Shown: one piece after another, positions 24,913 to 36,979 of the stretch
How the letters are laid out: each line of letters opens with the position of its first letter
Numbering within the stretch: the stretch's first letter is position 1
NCBI GenBank assembly: GCA_964019135.1
Contig: OZ025265.1
Location: forward strand, 2,294,496 to 2,358,495
Direction of reading: 5' to 3'
Length of the DNA stretch: 64,000 nucleotides
From: Arenicola marina
Lineage: Eukaryota > Annelida > Polychaeta > Arenicolidae
Translations under genes and position numbers: made by a program
The notes under the pieces: model-generated
Databases searched by the model: none
What the model saw: the letters and a program-made list of their open reading frames with translations, nothing else
What the model was told of the DNA's origin: nothing

Positions 24913-26433
24913 TGGCCCTCCCACGACTTACCTCAGGGCGGCTCCTCGATTCACTAAGATGACTCCGTGCTTGGCGCTGTCATAGCGCTCTCACTGTACC
25001 TACTTCCGGTTCATGTTCGGTCGCCGCCTCCTGATCTCGCTATCAACGAGGCTTGGGAGGATACCCACCCACCGAGGAGCCAGCGACCCTGCGGTCAGCA
25101 TGTAGTCCGCTACGGTGAGGGTCAGCGGTGTCACCCCTCGCCCCCCCCCTCCCTCGCCCTCGCCCCCCCACCCCACCCCGCCCCCCAGGGCATGTGCCGC
25201 TGGGGATTGTCTCCCCTGACGAAGGCAATGAGGGACACCTTGCAGCAGATCGATGAGGGGTCATCTTCAAATCATCAACGAGGGTATCAGCACAGATCTA
25301 TACCTCGTTATCTGTGGCCGTGAGACGGGGCGGGGCGGGGGGGGGGCGAGGGCGGGCGGGGAGAGGGGGTGGACACTGGTGGACAGTGATTTATCGTGTT
25401 GCATCCCATTAACAGAATACTTTCCCTTGTCGGGGACGGGAGTGGGTGGGGGCACTTATTGAGGGGTTTGATCATGTTTCAGAGTGACACTAAGGACCGC
25501 GACAGACACTGACCAGTGGGAAGTATACAAAATATACAAAACCATGCCGCGTCTGCGAACTGTACAAGGTCACGACCTCTGCTACCTGTTCGTACCTCAA
25601 CACGATTCGGTGATTTAGGTGTTGCGTCGACAGAGTAGGCATTTGGTATGGTTCTTACAGCACTGACACTCTCAAAACTCCTTCAAATCGATAACATAAT
25701 ATTATGTGTTATATGCAGGACCCCGGGCAACAATTGGGCTTTTATAACACGACGTCCAGTTAAACGTGCACGACTCCTTGACTTCTTTTACAAATGAGAA
25801 AAGCAATACGGCGCCACAATATAGGATACACATGCGCGGCTAGAGATGTATGTTGCATGTTGTTGACACAGGAACATGTCTTTTAGCCTGGGCCGCCGGT
25901 TTTGATGTATGTCGCACTATACTTCTAGTATAGGCTCCCCCTGCGCCCCCCCCCCCCCTACCTACATCCACCCCCCTCCACCCTTTGTTGTGGACAGACA
26001 CACCCTCCGCCCTTTGTTGGGGACAGAAACACCCTCCACCCTCCCATCGGAAGTAGATTTAACGGGAAGCTCGCCCCACCCAAACCCAAAAGGGTGCACA
26101 CCTATAAGTGAAAGGGTGCACACCTATAAGTGTTCTCCTGTGCTATGCATCATTCATGTGCCCAACGTATATAGCTGTCTCACCTTTAACGACAATGCTA
26201 AGGTCGTTAACGTTGAAGCATGGATTGTATGTCTGCCGACACCTATATGACTCCCTTCATCGAAGCCTCATTCAGAGACTGGTTTATTTCCCCTGCGGCG
26301 TCCACGGCGGTCAGAGCGTAGCCTGAAACAGGGAAAACACACAATGTAAATAGTCATACTACCAATAAGGAAGCACTTGTCAAAGCATTTCATAGTTTGT
26401 AATCGCCACACAGTGGTTATGACAGGATAAAGA
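24913..26433. other. Single-copy region after the 13-bp-module array
   Basis: Non-repetitive apart from C-rich tracts at 25137-25190, a G-rich stretch at 25324-25372, and C runs near 25948-26045. A 20-bp sequence (AGGGTGCACACCTATAAGTG) occurs twice in a row at 26090-26131. Open frames here are short and follow the biased tracts. No gene recognised. Confidence 0.5.
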
Positions 26434-26763
26434 TTGGCTGGTTGTATATTCAAGACGTTTTAAGGTCGGCAGGCGGGTGGCGCCTGGCGGAGTTTTTCTA
26501 AACTAAATACATTTTTGTTCGTTGGTATTTTTAGGTTTCAATGGTCATATCGCGTCAATAGGAGAAGGAAGGGCAGAGTGGAGCCATGTCCCCGAGGGTA
26601 ACCCCCATTCTCTACGCGAAGAAGGACATGGGATCTTTATCCTGCGACCACACAGACATGGCCACAGCGGAGTGCGTACCATCGATCCACGTGCCGTTAG
26701 GCTCTCAGGTGACCAGAGCGCTCGATGCGAGCGCTCTAAGCCACTGAGCTATCGGGGCGGCCC
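26434..26763 (-). mobile_element. tRNA-derived SINE, near full length
   Basis: On the minus strand the element starts GGGCCGCCCCGATAGCTCAG near 26763. The Pol III A box (plus-strand complement at 26741-26752) follows, and the 3' end is CTTGAATATACAACCAGCC near 26434. It shares its head, its middle (AGGATAAAGATC, then GTTACC and GGGACATGGCTCCACTCT), TGACGCGATATG and its 3' end with the copy at 56906-57166. This copy is about 70 bp longer, carrying an A/T-rich segment (near 26480-26540) that the other lacks. I see no clear target-site duplication. SINEs carry no genes and depend on a partner LINE, which is not present in this window. Confidence 0.8.
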
Positions 26764-27513
26764 AGACTGGGTAAAGAAGCCAAGTATGAAATGGTGGACC
26801 TCGCACAAGCTAAAGATTTAGATAATAAATACATCTGCAGAACATTTGCCGAAGACTTTTCCATATTCATACCAAGACAGTACAAAGCCAGGTGGCCAAT
26901 CAACGCAGAAATAAATGCTGTTTAAACTAAGAAAAATAAAACCGATCTTCAAACAATACACCTTTTGCCCCAGCCAACGCATTATACACATAGAAGTGGT
27001 TTGGTAATGTCTTGTAATCCCCCTCAAGATGGTTAACGCCGAGATCCAGTCACCCCACAGAAACGGAAAGGCAACTTCGAAGAAAGCGAAGATGCCAAAG
27101 CCTTGCAGTCACGTGACCACTGAAGAGAACGAAGAGACGAAAGGCTAGCGGACTCGGCAGCGGGGAGGACAACTGTCAAAGAAAAAAACTTGCTGGTCTA
27201 TCGGATAACAATATATGTGTCCGAAAAGACACGCTACTTTGTTGACCAGGACGCGTGCCGTCTCAACTCCGATTGCCACATGAACCATGGCACCCCATCA
27301 CTCTCCCCATGCTTGCCACCCGACCCCACCCGATCCCTGGCACCCCGCCCCCCCCCCCCCCTCACCCGATCCCTTCCCGGGCCAGGTGGGCAGTCATTAA
27401 GACACCATCTCTTGCCCTCCAGCTAATTGTGACACTAACAGAGCCGTGGAGCCACCCAGTCGAAAGGATCACTCCGGGCTGAACCCCCGCCCCCCCCCCC
27501 TTCCGCCCCCTCA
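26764..27513. other. Single-copy region between the SINE and a GC-rich minisatellite
   Basis: Mostly A/T-rich to 27020, then a purine-rich GC stretch at 27029-27180 holding a short open frame, then C-rich tracts at 27286-27375 and 27486-27513. No firm gene. Confidence 0.5.
27029..27148 (+). CDS. 39-codon open frame with strong start context (uncertain)
   Basis: The ATG at 27029 has an ideal Kozak context (CAAGATGG, A at -3 and G at +4) and an in-frame TAA upstream. The frame ends at TAG 27146-27148. The product would begin MVNAEIQSPHRNGKATSKKA and is Lys/Glu-rich, hydrophilic and non-repetitive. The two other plus frames are also open just downstream (27123-27240 and from about 27125 past 27250), as a purine-rich sequence can be by chance. 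No splice donor within the frame is convincing. It might be a first exon, an upstream ORF or nothing; no family is recognised. Confidence 0.12.
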   Translation: MVNAEIQSPHRNGKATSKKAKMPKPCSHVTTEENEETKG

Positions 27514-27871
27514 CTCCCTGGGAGCCCTGACCGCCCTATTTTGTGTGGTGTCGGCACCCCCACCCCCACCCCCTCCCTGGGAGCCCTGACCGCCCTGTGT
27601 TGTGGCGGCACCCTCACCCCCACCCCCCACCCCCTCCCTGGGTGCCCTGACCGCCCTGTGTTGTGGCGGCAACCCCACCCCCCACCCCCACTCCCTCCCT
27701 GGGAGCCCTGACCGCCCTGTGTTGTGGCGGCACCCCCACCCCCACCCCCCACCCCCTCCCTGGGTGCCCTGACCGCCCTGTGTTGTGGCGGCACCCCCAC
27801 CCCCACCCCGTCCCTGGGAGCCCTGACCGCCCTGTGTTGTGTGGTGGCGGCACCCCCCACCCCCCCCCCCC
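27514..27871 (+). repeat. 54-62-bp GC-rich minisatellite, about 6 copies
   Basis: Each unit contains CTGGGAGCCCTGACCGCCCT (or CTGGGTG), then GTGTTGTGGCGGCA and a run of CCCCCA. Unit starts are at 27518, 27577, 27639, 27699, 27760 and 27814. Length differs by the number of C-run repeats. The G runs on the minus strand could form quadruplexes. Confidence 0.9.
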
Positions 27872-28545
27872 ACCATCGCTCCCCCTGCCTTGGCTGTATG
27901 GTTGTGCGAACTGCACATATTCTATATAGCTACGTAGGTCTTCCCCGATTATTCTCTTTGTGTTTCTTACATATATTGTATATATATTTATGTATAAGAT
28001 ATATGTTGGCTATTGACTTATGTCACCGGTTCCTGTGGCCATGGTATATGCCGCTTATAACTCCCTCAAGGCCGTCCATTAGAGGCTGCAAACATGGGAA
28101 TGATCAGCCGCGCTAACAATGGGAGTGAGCGCCACCTAGCGGTGGGCAGTGGGGGGGGGGGGGGGGCTAATCTCAGCATTTGTTTGTTTCTATTTCTGCG
28201 ACATTTTAATCTTTTATATATACAGTGATTTCCTACCTTTCTCTCGCCCAAACATTAGGGAATTGTGTACCCGGTGTGTTGTGTGACACCTGCCTGTGGT
28301 ATATAACGATCAAATAACAGACCGGTTCTCTCTATATAGCTAACCATATCATAATCAGAGCCGGTGGCCTAGGGCCGAATATCGATGATTGGCTTCCATT
28401 ACTTTCTCGCCCGCCTGAGGCCGTTGGCATTAGCGTGCACCGCCACATATGGCATGTCCCCCGCCCCGCCCTCTCCCCCGCCGGGGAGAGGGGGGTGGGG
28501 GGGTCTGTTTGCCTTAAGATTCCTTGGGCCCTTGGGAAAAAACAA
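27872..28545. other. Single-copy region with a CTCF-like site and a G run
   Basis: Non-repetitive except for a G tract at about 28151-28167 and GC-rich sequence at 28455-28505. No gene seen. It directly abuts the 49-bp satellite. Confidence 0.5.
28127..28145 (-). promoter_or_regulatory. Good CTCF-like motif
   Basis: GAGCGCCACCTAGCGGTGG closely matches the conserved animal CTCF core read on the minus strand (reverse form of CCGCTAGGTGGCGC). It is the best of several such matches in the window and lies 400 bp before the start of the 49-bp satellite. Whether the host uses it is unknown. Confidence 0.35.
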
Positions 28546-30489
28546 CACACTGCACTAAGGGGATGGGCCGACTCGTTCTACAAGAACAAACCACTGACTG
28601 CACAATGGGGGATGGGCCGACTCGTTCTACAAGAACAAACCACAGACTGCACTATGGGGGATGGGCCGACTCGTTCTACAAGAACAAACTACAGACTGCA
28701 CTATGGGGGATGGGCCGACTCGTTCTACAAGAACAAATCACAGACTGCACTATGGGGGATGGGCAGACTCGTTCTACAAGAACAAACCACAGACTGCACA
28801 ATGGGGGATGGGCCGACTCGTTCTACAAAAACAAACCACAGACTGCACAATGGGGGATGGGCAGACTCGTTCTACAAGAACAAACCACAGACTGCACAAT
28901 GGGGGATGGGCAGACTCGTTCTACAAAAACAAACCACTGACTGCACTATGGGGGATGGGAAGACTCGTTCTACAAGAACAAACCACTGACTGCACAATGG
29001 GGGATGGGCCGACTCGTTCTACAAGAACAAACCACAGACTGCACTATGGGGGATGGGCCGACTCGTTCTACAAGAACAAACTACAGACTGCACTATGGGG
29101 GATGGGCCGACTCGTTCTACAAGAACAAACCACAGACTGCACTATGGGGGATGGGCAGACTCGTTCTACAAGAACAAACCACAGACTGCACAATGGGGGA
29201 TGGGCCGACTCGTTCTACAAAAACAAACTACAGACTGCACAATGGGGGATGGGCAGACTCGTTCTACAAGAACAAACCACAGACTGCACAATGGGGGATG
29301 GGCAGACTCGTTCTACAAAAACAAACCACTGACTGCACTATGGGGGATGGGAAGACTCGTTCTACAAGAACAAACCACAGACTGCACAATGGGGGATGGG
29401 CCGACTCGTTCTACAAGAACAAACCACAGACTGCACTATGGGGGATGGGCCGACTCGTTCTACAAGAACAAACCACAGACTGCAATATGGGGGATGGGCC
29501 GACTCGTTCCACAAGAACAAACCACAGACTGCACTATGGGGGATGGGCAGACTCGTTCTACAAGAACAAACTACAGACTGCACTATGGGGGATGGGCAGA
29601 CTCGTTCTACAAGAGCAAACCACAGACTGCACAATGGGGGATGGGCAGACTCGTTCTACAAGAACAAACCACAGACTGCACAATGGGGGATGGGAAGACT
29701 CGTTCTACAAGAACAAACCACAGACTGCACTATGGGGGATGGGCCGACTCGTTCTACAAGAGCAAACCACAGACTGCACAATGGGGGATGGGCCGACTCG
29801 TTCTACAAGAGCAAACCACAGACTGCACAATGGGGGATGGGCAGGCTCGTTCTACAAGAACAAACCACAGACTGCACAATGGGGGATGGGACGACTCGTT
29901 CTACAAGAGCAAACCACAGACTGCACAATGGGGGATGGGCCGACTCGTTCTACAAGAACAAACCACTGACTGCACAATGGGGGATGGGCCGACTCGTTCT
30001 ACAAGAACAAACCACTGACTGCACAATGGGGGATGGGCCGACTCGTTCTACAAGAACAAACCACAGACTGCACTATGGGGGATGGGCCGACTCGTTCTAC
30101 AAGAACAAACCACTGACTGCACAATGGGGGATGGGCCGACTCGTTCCACAAGAACAAACCACTGACTGCACTATGGGGGATGGGCCGACTCGTTCTACAA
30201 GAACAAACCACAGACTGCACAATGGGGGATGGGCAGACTCGTTCTACAAGAACAAACCACAGACTGCACTATGGGGGATGGGCAGACTCGTTCTACAAGA
30301 ACAAACCACAGACTGCACAATGGGGGATGGGCAGACTCGTTCTACAAGAACAAACCACTGACTGCACTATGGGGGATGGGCCGACTCGTTCTACAAGAAC
30401 AAACCACAGACTGCACAATGGGGGATGGGCAGACTCGTTCTACAAGAACAAACCACAGACTGCACTATGGGGGATGGGCCGACTCGTTC

Positions 30490-33334
30490 TACAAGAACAA
30501 ACCACAGACTGCACTATGGGGGATGGGCAGACTCGTTCTACAAGAACAAACCACTGACTGCACTATGGGGGATGGGCCGACTCGTTCTACAAGAACAAAC
30601 CACAGACTGCACAATGGGAGATGGGCCGACTCGTTCTACAAGAACAAACCACAGACTGCACAATGGGGGATGGGCCGACTCGTTCCACAAGAACAAACCA
30701 CAGACTGCACAATGGGGGATGGGCAGACTCGTTCCACAAGAACAAACCACAGACTGCACAATGGGGGATGGGCAGACTCGTTCTACAAGAACAAACCACA
30801 GACTGCACTATGGGGGATGGGCCGACTCGTTCTACAAGAACAAACCACAGACTGCACAATGGGGGATGGGAAGACTCGTTCTACAAGAGCAAACCACAGA
30901 CTGCACAATGGGGGATGGGCCGACTCGTTCTACAAGAGCAAACCACAGACTGCACAATGGGGGATGGGCAGACTCGTTCTACAAGAACAAACCACAGACT
31001 GCACAATGGGGGATGGGACGACTCGTTCTACAAGAGCAAACCACAGACTGCACAATGGGGGATGGGACGACTCGTTCTACAAGAACAAACCACAGACTGC
31101 ACTATGGGGGATGGAAAGACTCGTTCTACAAGAGCAAACCACAGACTGCACAATGGGGGATGGGACGACTCGTTCTACAAGAGCAAACCACGGACTGCAC
31201 AATGGGGGATGGGAAGACTCGTTCTACAAGAACAAACCACAGACTGCACTATGGGGGATGGGCCGACTCGTTCTACAAGAACAAACCACAGACTGCACTA
31301 TGGGGGATGGGAAGACTCGTTCTACAAGAACAAACCACGGACTGCACAATGGGGGATGGGCCGACTCGTTCTACAAGAACAAACCACGGACTGCACTATG
31401 GGGGATGGGAAGACTCGTTCTACAAGAGCAAACCACGGACTGCACTATGGGGGATGGGACGAATCGTTCTACAAGAACAAACCACAGACTGCACTATGGG
31501 GGATGGGACGACTCGTTCTACAAGAACAAACCACAGACTGCACAATGGGGGATGGGAAGACTCGTTCTACAAGAACAAACCACAGACTGCACTATGGGGG
31601 ATGGGAAGACTCGTTCTACAAGAGCAAACCACGGACTGCACTATGGGGGATGGGAAGACTCGTTCTACAAGAGCAAACCACGGACTGCACTATGGGGGAT
31701 GGGAAGACTCGTTCTACAAGAGCAAACCACAGACTGCACAATGGGGGATGGGCCGACTCGTTCTACAAGAACAAACCACAGACTGCACAATGGGGGATGG
31801 GCCGACTCGTTCTACAAGAACAAACCACAGACTGCACTATGGGGGATGGGAAGACTCGTTCTACAAGAACAAACCACAGACTGCACAATGGGGGATGGGA
31901 CGACTCGTTCTAAACGAACAAACCACAGACTGCACTATGGGGGATGGGCAGACTCGTTCTACAAGAACAAACCACAGACTGCACAATGGGGGATGGGCCG
32001 ACTCGTTCTACAAGAACAAACCACAGACTGCACTATGGGGGATGGGAAGACTCGTTCTACAAGAGCAAACCACAGACTGCACAATGGGGGATGGGACGAC
32101 TCGTTCTACAAGAACAAACCACAGACTGCACTATGGGGGATGGGCAGACTCGTTCTACAAGAACAAACCACAGACTGCACAATGGGGGATGGGACGACTC
32201 GTTCTACAAGAACAAACCACAGACTGCACTATGGGGGATGGGCAGACTCGTTCTACAAGAACAAACCACTGACTGCACAATGGGGGATGGGCCGACTCGT
32301 TCTACAAGAACAAACTACAGACTGCACAATGGGGGATGGGCCGACTCGTTCTACAAGAGCAAACCACAGACTGCACAATGGGGGATGGGCAGACTCGTTC
32401 TACAAGAACAAACCACAGACTGCACAATGGGGGATGGGACGACTCGTTCTACAAGAGCAAACCACAGACTGCACAATGGGGGATGGGACGACTCGTTCTA
32501 CAAGAACAAACCACAGACTGCACTATGGGGGATGGAAAGACTCGTTCTACAAGAGCAAACCACAGACTGCACAATGGGGGATGGGACGACTCGTTCTACA
32601 AGAGCAAACCACGGACTGCACAATGGGGGATGGGAAGACTCGTTCTACAAGAACAAACCACAGACTGCACTATGGGGGATGGGCCGACTCGTTCTACAAG
32701 AACAAACCACAGACTGCACTATGGGGGATGGGAAGACTCGTTCTACAAGAACAAACCACGGACTGCACAATGGGGGATGGGCCGACTCGTTCTACAAGAA
32801 CAAACCACGGACTGCACTATGGGGGATGGGAAGACTCGTTCTACAAGAGCAAACCACGGACTGCACTATGGGGGATGGGACGAATCGTTCTACAAGAACA
32901 AACCACAGACTGCACTATGGGGGATGGGACGACTCGTTCTACAAGAACAAACCACAGACTGCACTATGGGGGATGGGAAGACTCGTTCTACAAGAACAAA
33001 CCACAGACTGCACTATGGGGGATGGGAAGACTCGTTCTACAAGAGCAAACCACGGACTGCACTATGGGGGATGGGAAGACTCGTTCTACAAGAGCAAACC
33101 ACGGACTGCACTATGGGGGATGGGAAGACTCGTTCTACAAGAGCAAACCACAGACTGCACAATGGGGGATGGGCCGACTCGTTCTACAAGAACAAACCAC
33201 AGACTGCACAATGGGGGATGGGCCGACTCGTTCTACAAGAACAAACCACAGACTGCACTATGGGGGATGGGAAGACTCGTTCTACAAGAACAAACCACAG
33301 ACTGCACAATGGGGGATGGGACGACTCGTTCTAA
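30490..33334 (+). repeat. Higher-order duplication of 29 monomers (1,421 bp) in the 49-bp satellite
   Basis: A block of variants ending in the rare form CTAAACGAAC at 31911 recurs 1,421 bp later (CTAAACGAAC near 33332), exactly 29 x 49 bp. The same variant order before the marker shows a tandem segment duplication; the left limit is approximate. Confidence 0.8.
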
Positions 33335-34984
33335 ACGAACAAACCACAGACTGCACTATGGGGGATGGGCAGACTCGTTCTACAAGAACAAACCACAGAC
33401 TGCACAATGGGGGATGGGCCGACTCGTTCTACAAGAACAAACCACAGACTGCACTATGGGGGATGGGAAGACTCGTTCTACAAGAGCAAACCACAGACTG
33501 CACAATGGGGGATGGGACGACTCGTTCTACAAGAACAAACCACAGACTGCACTATGGGGGATGGGCAGACTCGTTCTACAAGAACAAACCACAGACTGCA
33601 CAATGGGGGATGGGACGACTCGTTCTACAAGAACAAACCACAGACTGCACTATGGGGGATGGGCAGACTCGTTCTACAAGAACAAACCACTGACTGCACA
33701 ATGGGGGATGGGCCGACTCGTTCTACAAGAACAAACTACAGACTGCACAATGGGGGATGGGCAGACTCGTTCTACAAGAACAAACCACAGACTGCACTAT
33801 GGGGGATGGGAAGACTCGTTCTACAAGAACAAACCACGGACTGCACAATGGGGGATGGGCCGACTCGTTCTACAAGAACAAACCACGGACTGCACTATGG
33901 GGGATGGGAAGACTCGTTCTACAAGAGCAAACCACGGACTGCACTATGGGGGATGGGCAGACTCGTTCTACAAGAACAAACCACAGACTGCACAATGGGG
34001 GATGGGCCGACTCGTTCCACAAGAACAAACCACAGACTGCACTATGGGGGATGGGCCGACTCGTTCTACAAGAACAAACCACAGACTGCACAATGGGGGA
34101 TGGGCCGACTCGTTCTACAAGAACAAAGCACTGACTGCACAATGGGGCATGGGCCGACTCGTTCTACAAGAACAAACCACAGACTGCACTATGGGGGATG
34201 GGAAGACTCGTTCTACAAGAACAAACCACAGACTGCACTATGGGGGATGGGCCGACTCGTTCTACAAGAGCAAACCACTGACTGCACTATGGGGGATGGG
34301 ACGACTCGTTCTACAAGAACAAACCACAGACTGCACAATGGGGGATGGGCCGACTCGTTCGACAAGAACATACCACAGACTGCACGGTGGGGGATGGGCC
34401 GACTCGTTCAACAAGAACAAAGCCCAGACTGCACAATGGGGGATGGGCAGACTCGTTCTACAAGAACAAACCACAGACTGCACTATGGGGGATGGGACGA
34501 CTCGTTCTACAAAAACAAACCACTGACTGCACTATGGGGGATGGGCCGACTCGTTCCACAAGAACAAACCACAGACTGCACAATGGGGGATGGGCCGACT
34601 CGTTCTACAAGAACAAACCACAGACTGCACTATGGGGGATGGGCCGACTCGTTCTACAAGAACAAACCACAGACTGCACTATGGGGGATGGGCCGACTCG
34701 TTCCACAAGAACAAACCACAGACTGCACAATGGGGGATGGGCAGACTCGTTCTACAAGAACAAACCACTGACTGCACTATGGGGGATGGGCCGACTCGTT
34801 CTACAAGAACAAACCACAGACTGCACTATGGGGGATGGGCCGACTCGTTCCACAAGAACAAACCACAGACTGCACAATGGGGGATGGGCAGACTCGTTCT
34901 ACAAAAACAAACCACTGACTGCACTATGGGGGATGGGCCGACTCGTTCTACAAAAACAAACCACTGACTGCACTATGGGGGATG

Positions 34985-36370
34985 GGCCGACTCGTTCCAC
35001 AAGAACAAACCACAGACTGCACAATGGGGGATGGGCCGACTCGTTCCACAAGAACAAACCACAGACTGCACAATGGGGGATGGGCCGACTCGTTCTACAA
35101 GAACAAACCACAGACTGCACTATGGGGGATGGGCCGACTCGTTCCACAAGAACAAACCACAGACTGCACAATGGGGGATGGGCAGACTCGTTCTACAAGA
35201 ACAAACCACAGACTGCACAATGGGGGATGGGCCGACTCGTTCCACAAGAACAAACCACAGACTGCACAATGGGGGATGGGCCGACTCGTTCCACAAGAAC
35301 AAACCACAGACTGCACAATGGGGGATGGGCAGACTCGTTCTACAAGAACAAACCACAGACTGCACTATGGGGGATGGGCCGACTCGTTCCACAAGAACAA
35401 ACCACAGACTGCACAATGGGGGATGGGCAGACTCGTTCTACAAGAACAAACCACTGACTGCACTATGGGGGATGGGCCGACTCGTTCTACAAGAACAAAC
35501 CACAGACTGCACAATGGGGGATGGGCCGACTCGTTCTACAAGAACAAACCACTGACTGCACTACGGGGGATGGGCCGACTCGTTCTACAAGAACATACGC
35601 CAGAGTGCACAATGGGGGGTGGGCCGACTCGTTCTACAAGAACAAACCACAGACTGCAATATGGGGGGTGGGCCGACTCGTTCTACAAGAACAAACCACA
35701 GACTGCACAATGGGGGATGGGCCGACTCGTTCCACAAGAACAAACCACAGACTGCACAATGGGGGATGGGCCGACTCGTTCTACAAGAACAAACCACAGA
35801 CTGCACTATGGGGGATGGGCCGACTCGTTCCACAAGAACAAACCACAGACTGCACAATGGGGGATGGGCAGACTCGTTCTACAAGAACAAACCACAGACT
35901 GCACAATGGGGGATGGGCCGACTCGTTCCACAAGAACAAACCACAGACTGCACAATGGGGGATGGGCCGACTCGTTCCACAAGAACAAACCACAGACTGC
36001 ACAATGGGGGATGGGCAGACTCGTTCTACAAGAACAAACCACAGACTGCACTATGGGGGATGGGCCGACTCGTTCCACAAGAACAAACCACAGACTGCAC
36101 AATGGGGGATGGGCAGACTCGTTCTACAAGAACAAACCACTGACTGCACTATGGGGGATGGGCCGACTCGTTCTACAAGAACAAACCACAGACTGCACAA
36201 TGGGGGATGGGCCGACTCGTTCTACAAGAACAAACCACTGACTGCACTACGGGGGATGGGCCGACTCGTTCTACAAGAACATACGCCAGAGTGCACAATG
36301 GGGGGTGGGCCGACTCGTTCTACAAGAACAAACCACAGACTGCAATATGGGGGGTGGGCCGACTCGTTCT
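34985..36370 (+). repeat. Higher-order duplication of 14 monomers (686 bp) in the 49-bp satellite
   Basis: The rare variant CATACGCCAGAG at 35594 recurs at 36280, a spacing of 686 = 14 x 49 bp, with matching neighbours on both sides. Confidence 0.8.
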
Positions 36371-36979
36371 ACAAGAACAAACCACAGACTGCACAATGGG
36401 GGATGGGCCGACTCGTTCTACAAGAACAAACCACAGACTGCACTATGGGGGATGGGCCGACTCGTTCTACAAGAACAAACCACAGACTGCACAATGGGGG
36501 ATGGGCCGACTCGTTCCACAAGAACAAACCACAGACTGCACAATGGGGGATGGGCCGACTCGTTCTACAAGAACAAACCACTGACTTTACTATGGGGAAT
36601 GGGCCGACTCGTTCTACAAAAACAAACCACTGACTGCTCTATGGGGGATGGGACGACTCGTTCTACAAGAGCAAACCACTGACTGCACTATGGGGGATGG
36701 GACCAATCGTTCTACAAGAGCAAACCACTGACTGCACAATGGGGGATGGGCCGACTCTTTCTACAAGAACAAACCACAGACTGTACAATGGGGGATGGGC
36801 CGACTCGTTCTACAAGAACAAACCACTGACTGCACTATGGGGTGTGGGCCGACTCGTTCTACAAGAACAAATCACAGACTGCACAACGGGGGATGGGACG
36901 ACTCGTTCTACAAGAGCAAACCACTGACTGCACAATGGGGGATGGGCCGACTCGTTCTACAAGAACAAACCACAGACTG

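Noticed and set aside
8439-24985. Giant proteins of 374-1,948 residues across the 13-bp-module array
   Set aside because: All three plus frames are open at once with the same residue cycle because the monomer lacks stops; no start, splice or codon-bias evidence.
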